Assembly: GCA_014925825.1 (NCBI GenBank)
Contig: JACGCK010000587.1
Location: 1 to 12,919, forward strand
Reading direction: 5' to 3'
DNA: 12,919 nucleotides
Source: Pholiota molesta
Taxonomy: Eukaryota > Basidiomycota > Agaricomycetes > Agaricales > Strophariaceae
Notes under the pieces: generated by a model
The model's input: only the letters and a program-made list of their open reading frames with translations
Told to the model about the DNA's origin: nothing
The model's database searches: none
Shown: positions 1-8,567 of the stretch, piece by piece
Layout of the letters: the number at the start of each line of letters is the position of its first letter
Numbering within the stretch: position 1 is the stretch's first letter
Made by a program: the position numbers and the translations under genes

Positions 1-682
1 AAGTTGAAAAAAAACCGTAGGAACAAGCCTATTTTTTGATGCTGGTACTTAAATATTTCGCAATCTTTGGGCTCTTCATCTCGAGGTTAACGCCGAGAAA
101 ACGTGCACAGAATAGCCGGTTCACTGCATAGCTTCAATGAATCACCATGAGCTACATACAATTGAAACGTTCGCAGGCTGCCTCAAGGCACTTTGTCAAG
201 GTACGAGTAGACGGAGTCCTGCATATGGAAACTGATTATCAATCACTAAAGACTGTGTGCCGGAAGATTCCGGGTGTACTAGCGCAAGCCAACATGACTT
301 TGGTGACTTGCAGCAGTCCTACTAAACACTGTCCTGTTCAACATTCGACATTCAGATTTGTTCAAAACCTGGAACTACGTAGCCCATCATGATTCGAACT
401 GTCAGCCATCTACGTCCTATTGACGGGAGGGCGTGTTTAGGATGGTGAGTTTCGAATTCAAACCAACAATGGAAATTTACTAGATTATTGATACGTCGAG
501 TCATCCTTCAGTACTTCAGTACTCAGTGGTACAATTTAGGCATAGCACAAAGCGAACAGAAAGTCATAATCATACTAATGGATCGCAAGGATCAGCCTAG
601 GCCATGAAAGAATTTCCGGCCAGGAGTAAAGGCAAGACATTCGATCGTCCAGGTATTTCGCTGGCAGAGACGTCTGCATTAG
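1..682. other. Upstream region without a defensible gene
   Basis: This stretch is mixed-composition DNA before the first gene. The only ATG-started frame of any size is an 81-codon ORF at 147-392 (+), whose ATG sits in a reasonable context (atcaccATGa). Its product has no motif, signal peptide or family resemblance that I recognise, and no splice partner is evident, so I do not call it. The frame of the downstream membrane-protein gene is open back to 683, directly after the bases cattag. A 3' splice site at 682 is therefore possible, and an undetected upstream exon could lie here. I could not find a matching donor site or a signal-peptide-coding exon. Confidence 0.5.
506..521. repeat. 8-bp tandem duplication (CTTCAGTA x2)
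   Basis: Two perfect head-to-tail copies of CTTCAGTA occupy 506-513 and 514-521, followed by a decayed third start (CTCAGTGG). It lies about 200 bp upstream of the membrane-protein gene. No function is implied; it looks like a replication-slippage duplication. Confidence 0.8.
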
Positions 683-721
683 CTGTGGAAGCTCACCGAC
701 TTCGATATTCTCCCTTTTCAT

Positions 722-2784
722 ATGGATGCTGGCATCACAAGCGAGGCACCTCAACACCATATTGGCGTAGATGACACGGCGGGCGTTACTTTGGGCTCAG
801 GTGGCCAACTGCAGATTGGTGATGATGAAGGAAATCTGTCTCAACCTTCAGATCCTGATAGTACCTCCCCGGATGACCATCAACAAGTACCTGCTTTGGA
901 TTCTCTTCCGCCCACACTGCCTATCACAGATAATCCTTCTACTACTCCTAGTTCTGCCCCGGAACTACCGAACGAGAGTATGCTACCAGATATGATTTCT
1001 CAAATTGACTACAGCTGGACTGAAACTCCTTCCATTCCTACCGCTATTTTAACGGCTCCAACGACCGTTGATTTCCCTACAGATCTTCCTTTGACGCCCA
1101 TTCCGATATCTTTTGACACTATCTTATCAAACCCTGCACTATCCGCCATATCTTCAAGTCCTTCCTCACAGTCAAGGTTTGAATCTACTTTAAACATTCT
1201 CGTTTCTAATCTTATCATATTGTCAAGCACCCTTACCTCAAATTCTTTTTCCAGTTCGGCTGTCCCTCATTCCATCTCGGTATCTAGCACTATAAGTCAA
1301 CAACCCTCCTCGGAAACCGTCATCGCTCCTCCGATTCCTGCGAATCTTAATGTTCATCCTGCGACATTCTATGTCGGAATCTCTCTCGGGTCTCTTGTAG
1401 CTGTTGCCCTTGTCACTGCCTTAATTGCCTGGTGGATACGTCGGAAAACTCGGAGAAGACGAAGTGCTCAGACTATAGTCCCCTGGGGCCACCCGGACGA
1501 TTACGATGATAGAGGGCTGGAGTCAGGGCGTAATGCGTCCGAGATGGATGACGATACTCTTGCTGCCCTCAATCTTGGTAGTCGAGAGGATCTAGCCCAT
1601 ATCCAAGCCTGGTCCTCACACCGTGACCGTGATGTCGGTGAACCGAAACATGCCCCAACTGACTCCAATACTTTTCTGTATGGCTCGAACCCTTATGGTC
1701 GCCCCAGGCGTACCCTTTATGCAGACCAGGGCTACGGATATCCTAATACGGAGTATAGCTTTAATCCTGCTCCGCGGCACCTCCCTTCACACCTCATACC
1801 TGACGATATCTCTGCTCGAGCTCATCAACGCGAGAACTCTCTATATGCTCGTAATACCGTGTCTTCGGGAATGGACCGCGCATACGGTGACCCAAGACGT
1901 ACGGCGGCTTGGCAACAGGAGTCACTACCGGAAGGTCCCCTATCTCGCTCTATGGCGGATCGCTTACGCAACGTAGGGAAGCATCCGCTGATGACGACCC
2001 AGAACGATTACCATCGCCCACCGGCCCAACTCTCGGAAAGGAAGAGTTTGAGCAGTGGTCTACTTCCTTAAATCTAGTCTTGTCAATGCGTTCAACGCCG
2101 TGGCTTCAAATCTGGGCGGTACCGCGCCTCGTCTGAAGGACGAAGATGGACTTACTGCTCCTCCTAAACGTTCTATTCGTAGGCGCAAAGCCACAGCTTC
2201 TTATAAGGCGAAGGGAGATGGTAGCGGGATTTCTCGTCGCGGAAGTGTCGCGACCACCGCCTCCAAACCTTGGACCTTGAGGAAATTGCGGATGGTGCCG
2301 GTGTTGTCCATTTGCATCTTCCGAGATCGAAGAGCATGAGCTTGCTTCTCAGCGACCTCTTTTGCATCGACCAACTCTTTCATTCGGTGACGGCGAAAAT
2401 ATTTCAATGGACAACAACGCGAAAGCAGGACGTCAAAATTTCCAGTCCAGAGATCCCAAATTGAGCTTTTGCATCCTCAAAGCCCAAACGAGCTTTATTC
2501 GGCCAGAGACTTATTTTGCGAGGCAGAAATCTACAGAAACTGTCAATGCCAATCAGTTTCGCGCGCTAGCAGCATATATTCTACTCAGTCTGCTCATTCT
2601 GGGCCCTGCCTCGGCGAGGAGCTTCCGGCGATCTGTCTTCCTTTACGAAGAGCAACCTTCCACTAGAGGCACTTGGATCACGAAGAATCAGACTCGGTGT
2701 AATAGCACGGATACGATATCACGTCTATCGTCCACTGATTCGTCGCTCATAATGCTCTCGGCGGAAGGCAGCCTTCTAGCCTAG
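722..2784 (+). CDS. Single-pass membrane protein with Ser/Thr-rich ectodomain; cytosolic tail frameshifted
   Basis: The ATG at 722 opens a clean frame of about 416 codons. Residues 1-215 are rich in Ser, Thr and Pro with few charged residues, typical of an O-glycosylated cell-surface stalk. Residues 216-239 (FYVGISLGSL...AWWI) form one transmembrane helix. Residues 240-247 are RRKTRRRR, a stop-transfer signal placing the C-terminus in the cytosol. The tail is acidic, then Tyr/Gly/Arg- and Ser-rich. From about 1976 the frame must shift seven times, near 1976, 2068, 2275, 2319, 2456, 2627 and 2656, to follow the coding-like sequence to the TAG at 2782-2784. Readable pieces include PERLPSPTGPTLGKEEFEQW, LVNAFNAVASNLGG, SVSRASSIYSTQSAHSG and ISRLSSTDSS. 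All shifts are single-base losses. No signal peptide follows the ATG, so an upstream exon may be missing. The layout resembles fungal wall-sensor or mucin-like proteins, but I do not recognise the family. It could be a recent pseudogene or an intact gene with sequence errors. Confidence 0.72.
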
Positions 2785-2899
2785 ATCTCACACGGATGCG
2801 GCTGCTCTCGTGCCTTGAAAGAGAGGCAAAAGAAAGTTATTGAAGCCCAGACCGCGCAGTCGTTGTCAAAATAACAATCTAATCATGTGCAGAGTACTC

Positions 2900-2935
2900 C
2901 TTCAAACTTCAAGCTTCAAGATGAAGCTTTTTTTT
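2900..2935 (+). repeat. Heptamer tandem repeat merging into hairpin plus T-run
   Basis: Three tandem heptamers, CTTCAAA, CTTCAAG and CTTCAAG, fill 2900-2920. The last part doubles as the left arm of a perfect 8-bp hairpin: AAGCTTCA (2911-2918), loop AGA, TGAAGCTT (2922-2929). Eight T residues run from 2928 to 2935. The shape resembles an intrinsic terminator, but fungal RNA polymerase II does not use these. It lies about 115 bp after the stop of the membrane-protein gene, so it could affect 3'-end formation or be accidental. Confidence 0.75.
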
Positions 2936-3209
2936 GCTCGTCAAATGATAATTGCAATGATTAATTGCACACTATCAGTATATCATTTAACGACTCGAAA
3001 AGTACTCAGCAATTAACTTTCAACGTTAAACCCTAACGCTGAACTCTATGTCCTAAGGCTCAATCCTCACTAGAAGTCTCATTGCAAATCAAGTATCTAC
3101 GCTACATTGAATAAGCCGTATCGACGAGAAAGACTACGACCGTCATATACGTTATCAATAATCACATTGACTGTGGTTTCCCACTCAGAATTCATAATAT
3201 ACCAGATTA

Positions 3210-3226
3210 TTTCCTTTCCTTTCCTT
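3210..3226. repeat. Pentamer microsatellite (TTTCC)3
   Basis: Three perfect copies of TTTCC followed by TT lie in the AT-rich intergenic region. This is a short simple repeat with no visible association with a gene start. Confidence 0.8.
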
Positions 3227-3638
3227 ATCTGCTGACAGGGATTGTCATTGACACAGAGACAGTGTTATGCATATGTATCTGCCACATTTCGTGGTAATGC
3301 GCCGAACGTTTTCCTTGATAGGATCATAGTAAACATATTTGTCAATTCCGCTGGATCTTTGTAGCTTCCGGTAGTTGCAGTATCTGATACGGGTTGAAGT
3401 ATGCTTTCCATCTACGGTTGTGAAGCTCCTATCCTATTGACCTTCAAAAGCTATACAAGCAGCATCCAGATAGTTCTAAATATTCACTTAGAAGAGTTTC
3501 TCATATTGACAATCAGACTCGACAGATTACCCAGGTCCAGAGAACATGTGGCTTTCTAGGGATTCCTTCGCATGATTTTGACTCTTATGAGAAACCTTCG
3601 TATTTAATTCACGTATCTTGAATGAGGAAGAAACCATA

Positions 3639-3660
3639 CACAATCATGTTCACGATTGTG
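3639..3660. repeat. Imperfect 22-bp palindrome with 7-bp arms
   Basis: CACAATC (3639-3645) and GATTGTG (3654-3660) are perfect inverted arms around an 8-base centre, and part of the centre (TG/CA) is also self-complementary. Such dyads can be dimeric transcription-factor sites. It lies about 430 bp upstream of the hydrolase start, so a regulatory role is only a guess. Confidence 0.6.
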
Positions 3661-4090
3661 AGATGCTGCCGCCTTTGATTGGGCGTTGTCGCAGGAATGT
3701 CGCAACAGCTTCCAGTCTGACCGCCATGAAAAGGATACGCAAGTGGCGGCTAGTTGGATATAGGGCGTTACAAATGGCGATAAAATTGACAAGCTGATTG
3801 AGTGACTTCTGTTCTGAGTTTTCGCAGGTCATTGATGATTGTTGGGTATGTAGTAGCGCGCGGACTATGTACACTTTCGTTTGAATCACGCCACGATATG
3901 TAGAGAAGCACTCCAGTTAAATACCAGTGTGTTCCCTTGTGTTCTGGAGTTCAAAAACTCTTCCAATCCCTCGTACAAATTATGTCGTCTCCAAAGGGCA
4001 TTGACGAGAAGAATAGGCTCTCAATTTTGATACGATCAAGATACTCTCTATTCTTATCCGTCTGCGTATGTCGCAATTTCAATATAGTCC

Positions 4091-5254
4091 ATGATAAAAG
4101 TGCTCACCCGTCAATCAGCCATTAAGTTTGCACTTTCTTTGATCCTAAAGCCATTTACTGCCTATGGGCGTGCCAAAACTTGGAAAAGAATCATCGCCGA
4201 TACATTATTGTACCATACTCTCACTACAATGAACAGAAGACAAGCCTGCGCCTTCTATAAACCTACGAGGGCGGTGTACAATGACGTTGTTAAACAGTTG
4301 CATTATCCTCAGGTTATCGAGGAGCTTGGCGATGATGCGAGGCTGCTCTGGGTGGGTGCGAAGCGCACAGATAAAGTTCTTCTCTACTTCCATGGTGCGT
4401 GATAATCTTTCGGTCCGAATGGTCGGATATCTAAAGATATCTTCGTCAGGGGGTGGATTTGTCCTTGGGTTGCCCGCACCAGCGCCACTGTTCTGGAGGT
4501 ATATTCAAGAGAATTTGGATAAGAAAGGGAAACCCACCGGATTGGCTATTCTGAACTACAGTGAGTTCAACCCATGATAACTTGAATGGTTCTATGTTTT
4601 TGATAGACGGAATAAAGGTCTCATACCTGACCGGTCTTTTCCTACACAACTCAACCAGGCCATTTTGGCGATACAACATCTCCTCGAAACAGGTGTAGAT
4701 CCCGGAAACATCCAACTTGTTGGCGACTCTGCCGGAGGCTCATTAATTCACGGTATATTTTCCCACATACTGCACCCATTGGAAGGCATTCCCAAGCTCG
4801 AACTTTCTGCACCATTCGGCGGCGCATATTTCATGTCTGTGTGGTCAAAGCTGGTCAATGACAAGGCTAATTGTCTACATACTAATGAGGGACGTGGCGA
4901 TTGGTTAAGGGGAAAGACTTGCGGGTACTGGGGGCTATATGTATGGAAGTTGTTCCCGAGCATATCATTCCGTACTTGGAAGGAAATAGCGCTCCAAAGG
5001 ACTGGTTGCAGGGCATTGACAAGTACGTGAAGCGCATACTCCTTAGCGTTGGCGAAGTCGAGATCCTTCGGGATACGATCATCGAATACGCCAACACCGT
5101 CAAGCAACACCACCCAAATGCGACTCTCATCGTCCAAGAACTCGGCACTCATAATGATCCATATACCGACTTCATCACAAATACCAATGATTCTCAGAAC
5201 CTGACGCCGTTAGTTTTGGATTGGGTGGACAAGGGATTCTCTAGCAAGGAATAG
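4091..5254 (+). CDS. Alpha/beta hydrolase (Abhydrolase_3, hormone-sensitive-lipase-like), one frameshift
   Basis: This is a predicted serine esterase/lipase of the alpha/beta-hydrolase fold-3 class; the substrate is unknown. Exons are 4091-4394, 4450-4560 and 4618-5254. The introns, 4395-4449 (gtgcgt...gtcag) and 4561-4617 (gtgagt...aaag), keep the frame. The protein is about 350 residues, normal for the family. Visible motifs are the oxyanion-hole HGGG at residues 101-104, the YSLIPD strand-turn at 138-143, and the nucleophile elbow GDSAGG at 174-179 with Ser176. After the shift come the acid-loop motif GEVEILRD (likely acid Glu, codon 5060-5062) and GTHNDP with the catalytic His at 5150-5152. 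The first 30 residues are mildly hydrophobic and may anchor it to a membrane. Near 4901 the frame changes from ...NEGRGD to LVKGKDLRVLG: one T appears missing (GATTTGGTT expected). Without correction, translation stops at 5030 and loses the acid and His. The start is the first in-frame ATG; an upstream exon is not excluded. Confidence 0.85.
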
Positions 5255-5699
5255 GTTTTAATATGTACTTTTTTTTACGATTAGCATCATGTGCGTTATG
5301 ATATATCACGAACAAGTACTGGCATACAAATCAAACCCAGCTTACGCCTTCGCCGAGGAAGAAGTATAAATACAGCAACACTCCTGACATGTCTTGGGTC
5401 TGTAAAATACTGTGTCTATTGCGTCTACGTAAGTGACGCTTCAGGCCCAGCTAGCTACGTTAACCGTTACACAAAGAGTTCGGTACGATACGCATTATTG
5501 GATAGGTTCTTTCCATGAAGTACAAAGAACGTCTACTCCCAGTTGAGCTCGATTCAGAAGCATGGCAGAGGGAAACATTGATAAACTGGTTTGATCTCAG
5601 AAGCGTACTAAAAATGAGGATGGATCGTATAATGGAACATATCGCGAGCTAAATAAGGGAATTCTCCGAAATTAATGTTGCGGCATGTCTTTATAATTA

Positions 5700-5731
5700 G
5701 TCTGCCCGACAGGTGTTCCTGTTTCGCAGAC
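5700..5731. repeat. Nested inverted repeat (11-bp stem with internal loop)
   Basis: Outer arms GTCTGC (5700-5705) and GCAGAC (5726-5731) enclose inner arms ACAGG (5709-5713) and CCTGT (5718-5722), separated by a 3x3 internal loop and closed by a TGTT loop. All eleven stem positions are perfect Watson-Crick pairs. It lies 450 bp after the hydrolase stop, with no gene assignment. Confidence 0.7.
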
Positions 5732-6297
5732 ACCCGACTCTAACTATTGTGGGCGTACACCGGAGTGATAGGGAGCGTTTATGAAACGTGGCTATGGCTC
5801 CGATATGTAGCCCGGTAGCCGCCGTGAACATTCGAACGTTCGTTGAAAGCTACTAGTAAGTTAGCCGTCGTCGCCCGTCTACCAGTCTCCATTGACAGAA
5901 CAAATCCGGGAGGTGAGATAATGGTCAAAGAATACGGTAGAATACGTCTATAATGTTTTGGTTACACCATTAATTTTGAAATACGAGTTTCATCAAGTTT
6001 CTTGCCTTCTACTGAGCGGTCTAGATGACTCTAGAAGACGTCTTTGAGTTTAACTTTGAGCCAATTCTTGGCCCGAATGTCTCTCATCACTGGCATTACA
6101 GCGAATCTTTTCTGATTATCAAAATTCCTCTATTTATACTAATCTCCGAATTGTGATCAATATATAGGCCCCGAGGATTAATGTGTGTGTACTTAGGTAC
6201 TTAAGAGGAACGGAAGATTCAGAACGCGGTAATTAATAGCAAAGGGGGTGAATGGGACTTACGACCTGAGTCTCCTACCAGTTTTAATATCTGATAA

Positions 6298-6387
6298 TTG
6301 ATTCCCATTGCAAAGTAATATAACGGGTTATTAATTTTTGATGTGGGCTGCCGCCGAGTAGTCGGAGTTGCTTGTTATGGGAATCAA
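6298..6387. repeat. 11-bp perfect inverted repeats bounding 90 bp
   Basis: TTGATTCCCAT (6298-6308) is matched by ATGGGAATCAA (6377-6387). The 68 bases between them are AT-rich at the left and contain no frame. The size and arms would suit a very small non-autonomous DNA element (MITE), but I see no flanking target-site duplication, so this is only a candidate. Confidence 0.45.
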
Positions 6388-7264
6388 CTGAATTGACCTT
6401 CCCCGCAATGTCGATATTGAATCAATCCCAGTACAGGGTCGTCGATCCCCCGATTTACAAGCTCATGGACGCAGACGCGCGCGATTGACGACGATAATCT
6501 CCTCTCCGAGAGATCTGCCTGTATATGGACAACAAGAAATGGAATTGGATGCGCCTTTGCTGCACTGACGTGCTATCAATGCATCCATCGATATGATAGT
6601 AGATCATCTTGAGATATCGCATTCAGCCGGATGGGAGGGCCCCAATTTACAAAATCTAAGGGCCCATGGGCATAACTTCTGTCTGTTTCTTCTACTACAA
6701 CAACACGTTTTCATTCTCCACGATGCAGCTGGACCTTACTCCGTCGCTAGTGTTCCGACATTTTTGGCTATCTCTTCATTGTTTGCTCCAGAACATCTCT
6801 ATCACAACGTGGATGGCGACATCTACAATATGTTTAACACGAGGCGGTCAATACTACCTATCATCCACTTCTTCACCTAACCTTTGCAGCATGCTGGTCC
6901 CATCGCTTGCAAGCCCACAAACCCTAAAACTATAATCTGTTTGCCGAGAGCTAAATGGTCTATGCTCACAATACAAACGGTACGTATGTGCGTCTACGAA
7001 ACCCCGAAGGACGTCTTTGTTTCCCCCAACTCCGCCTTCCGATTCCGACAAAGTGCTTTCCGGGTTCAGATGTTCACATCTGCGGGTAGCATCCCGACAT
7101 ATCTGCGATAAGCTAGAAAGCTTCCTCCTCACTCCCGCATAGACGAACCGGTTGCAGAGCTTGGGGCTGGTTTGACAACACACTATTTATTCGCGAAAAC
7201 TACCAGTGCGGGGCTGGGCTCTGGTCACCTAGATAACAGGTAAATTATATCAGCAACTCATGGA

Positions 7265-7573
7265 CTAGATTGCGCTTTTCAATCTCAGTTTCGTTTCTGT
7301 AGAGGTTCCATACTGTTTTCGAATGTGCAGCGCTTGTAGATCACTCATTCGGGCATCGCTCAACTCGGCATCAACGACGATCAACTTCTACTGGAGTGGT
7401 ATGCTTTTAAAAAAGGTTTGCGTTGGCGGAGACACACTCACATGCTCGTGGCTAACAATCATATTTGTAGCGAGTTGTAGCGTCGCATAAAATCCAGGCA
7501 TCCGAAGTCTTCTCTTTACTTGCTCGCATCTGATGGAGAGCACTGATTTGCAGCGCTTCGCAAGTTCGTTCAA
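7265..7573 (-). CDS. 3' part of an unrecognised two-exon (or more) gene
   Basis: Read on the minus strand, an open frame from 7573 to 7442 ends at ...MIVSHEH, directly before a strong donor gtgagt. The intron 7441-7388 (54 nt, ending cagtag) is phase 0. It joins to a second open exon, 7387-7265, beginning KLIVVDAELSDARMSDLQA and ending at a TAG (7267-7265). The joined product is helical-looking and charged, with even coding-like composition, and both exons stay open across the join, which supports a real gene end. No ATG begins this segment: the frame is closed by a TGA just upstream. A neighbouring minus frame reading ANEIVQGRIAENIPLIL (7664 downward) may be the preceding coding part, needing an unseen intron or a frameshift. 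I do not recognise the family. Confidence 0.42.
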
Positions 7574-7656
7574 TCAGGATCAACGGGATGTTCTCCGCGA
7601 TTCGTCCTTGGACGATTTCGTTGGCAACTGATTGTAATATGATATTCCGACTTCCG

Positions 7657-7676
7657 CCTGCCACCTCCTGCCACCT
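7657..7676. repeat. 10-bp tandem duplication (CCTGCCACCT x2)
   Basis: Two perfect copies of CCTGCCACCT lie at 7657-7666 and 7667-7676, followed immediately by the palindrome GGTTAACC (7677-7684). They sit just 5' (minus-strand sense) of the possible upstream coding part of the minus-strand gene. Confidence 0.8.
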
Positions 7677-8369
7677 GGTTAACCGGTGAGAGTGGGGTAT
7701 CGCTTTTTGATAATTAACACGAATATAGGTTGATGGTCAACCTCCTGACTGTTCCCTTATCTTGTTTTAGTGGGCTTGGGTAACGCCAGCCGTTTATAGT
7801 GGCAACCAGCAAGACTAACCAGAAGAGAAGACGGTCTTCTGTGGATAGAAGTAAATCCGCTCAATGCATAGGAGGAAGCATTACTTCGTACGTCTCAGCG
7901 TCATTTTCTAGTTGTTGCGTTCTCGCGCGTTATCTGAAAGACGAAGACGTGACACACTGACATGGCCGAGCTATTTATGAGACGAGGCTTCAGGAGGAAC
8001 AAATCTTGGGCTATTCATGGACATATCACTGGCGATGACTTTCTGTAGGTTCTATATTCGCCTCCCGCGTGCGAGCAGATCAGAGCGCAGCAGCCCTTCC
8101 TGAGACGGCGCGATCTCCCCACACTGTTCAAGTGAAAATCCAAGTGGCCAACGCTGGCTGGTGGATATCTTCAGGCTGGCGGCTTCGGGACGGACTAAAA
8201 CGGACATAAGGGCCCCCTGGCGTATTTGCAAACGCCCCTTGGTCACTTGTGCTCTGCGTGGGACGCTGTATCAGCGCTAGTGCCCTTCTGTCTGAAGTAC
8301 GCACACCACCCTTACTCGTCAACCTGAAATCAGCTTGATGAACATCTACAGGAAGCAACCGAGCTTGAT

Positions 8370-8391
8370 GTCGACTCCAGGTCGACTCCGC
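8370..8391. repeat. 11-bp tandem near-duplication (GTCGACTCC core)
   Basis: GTCGACTCCAG (8370-8380) is followed directly by GTCGACTCCGC (8381-8391), nine of eleven bases identical. It duplicates a SalI-type GTCGAC palindrome. There is no gene context. Confidence 0.75.
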
Positions 8392-8542
8392 TGCAAGTCA
8401 ACTGATGCCTGGTTCGTCTGCCCAGAACTGCTTTATTTGGAGATTCGTCCCTGTGACTCCCCTGTGACATCACTGATTCGGCTCGGCAATTCGCGCGCAA
8501 GAAAACCATCAGAGAGCACAGCAATTGCGCAAAGGGCCGCAT

Positions 8543-8567
8543 GCGTACGCGCTACGCGCACGTACGC
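8543..8567. repeat. GC-rich 25-nt hairpin
   Basis: GCGTACG (8543-8549) pairs perfectly with CGTACGC (8561-8567). Inside, after one mismatch, further pairs (GC with GC, plus a T-G wobble) close a tiny loop. With nine Watson-Crick pairs in 25 nt, mostly G-C, this is one of the strongest local folds in the window. It lies in the GC-rich region with no called gene. Confidence 0.7.

Larger units (their letters stand above)
2785..4090. other. AT-rich intergenic region
   Basis: There is no convincing coding sequence on either strand. Short minus-strand frames at 3604-3792 and 3650-3889 overlap each other and show no protein-like features. A plus-strand ATG at 3982 has an open frame to about 4125, but it cannot be joined to the hydrolase because the only nearby GT-AG pair (gtatgt...atatag, ending at 4088) spans 22 bases, too short for an intron. 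The region carries a heptamer repeat with hairpin, a pentamer microsatellite and an imperfect palindrome, listed separately. It should contain the 3' end of the membrane-protein gene and the promoter of the hydrolase. Confidence 0.6.
5255..7264. other. AT-rich intergenic region, no gene called
   Basis: The first bases after the hydrolase stop are T-rich (tttttttt near 5268) and probably hold its 3' end. Between 5520 and 6590 I see no open frame with protein-like composition. From 6593 to 6935 two overlapping plus-strand frames (6593-6880, 6666-6935) contain stretches such as GGQYYLSSTSSP, but neither has a splice partner or family resemblance. A minus-strand frame at 6854-7183 is likewise unsupported. 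A nested hairpin at 5700-5731, a 10-bp perfect palindrome CGAACGTTCG near 5832-5841 and an inverted-repeat pair at 6298/6387 are the only structures noted. Confidence 0.55.

Noticed and set aside
147..392. 81-codon plus-strand ORF with a good ATG context
   Set aside because: No motif, signal peptide, splice partner or family resemblance; its length is expected by chance.
391..401. tRNA B-box-like string GATTCGAAC
   Set aside because: No A-box at the right distance and no cloverleaf fold around it.
1971..2040. Intron (gtaggg...aaag) to explain the first frame change in the membrane-protein gene
   Set aside because: The supposed intron reads as protein-like sequence (PERLPSPTGPTLGKEEFEQW) in the next frame, so a one-base shift explains it better.
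4068..4089. Intron joining the ATG at 3982 to the hydrolase exon
   Set aside because: The only GT-AG pair encloses 22 bases, below any plausible fungal intron size.
6593..6935. Two overlapping plus-strand frames with secreted-protein-like stretches
   Set aside because: Neither has a signal peptide plus continuous frame, and no intron joins them convincingly.
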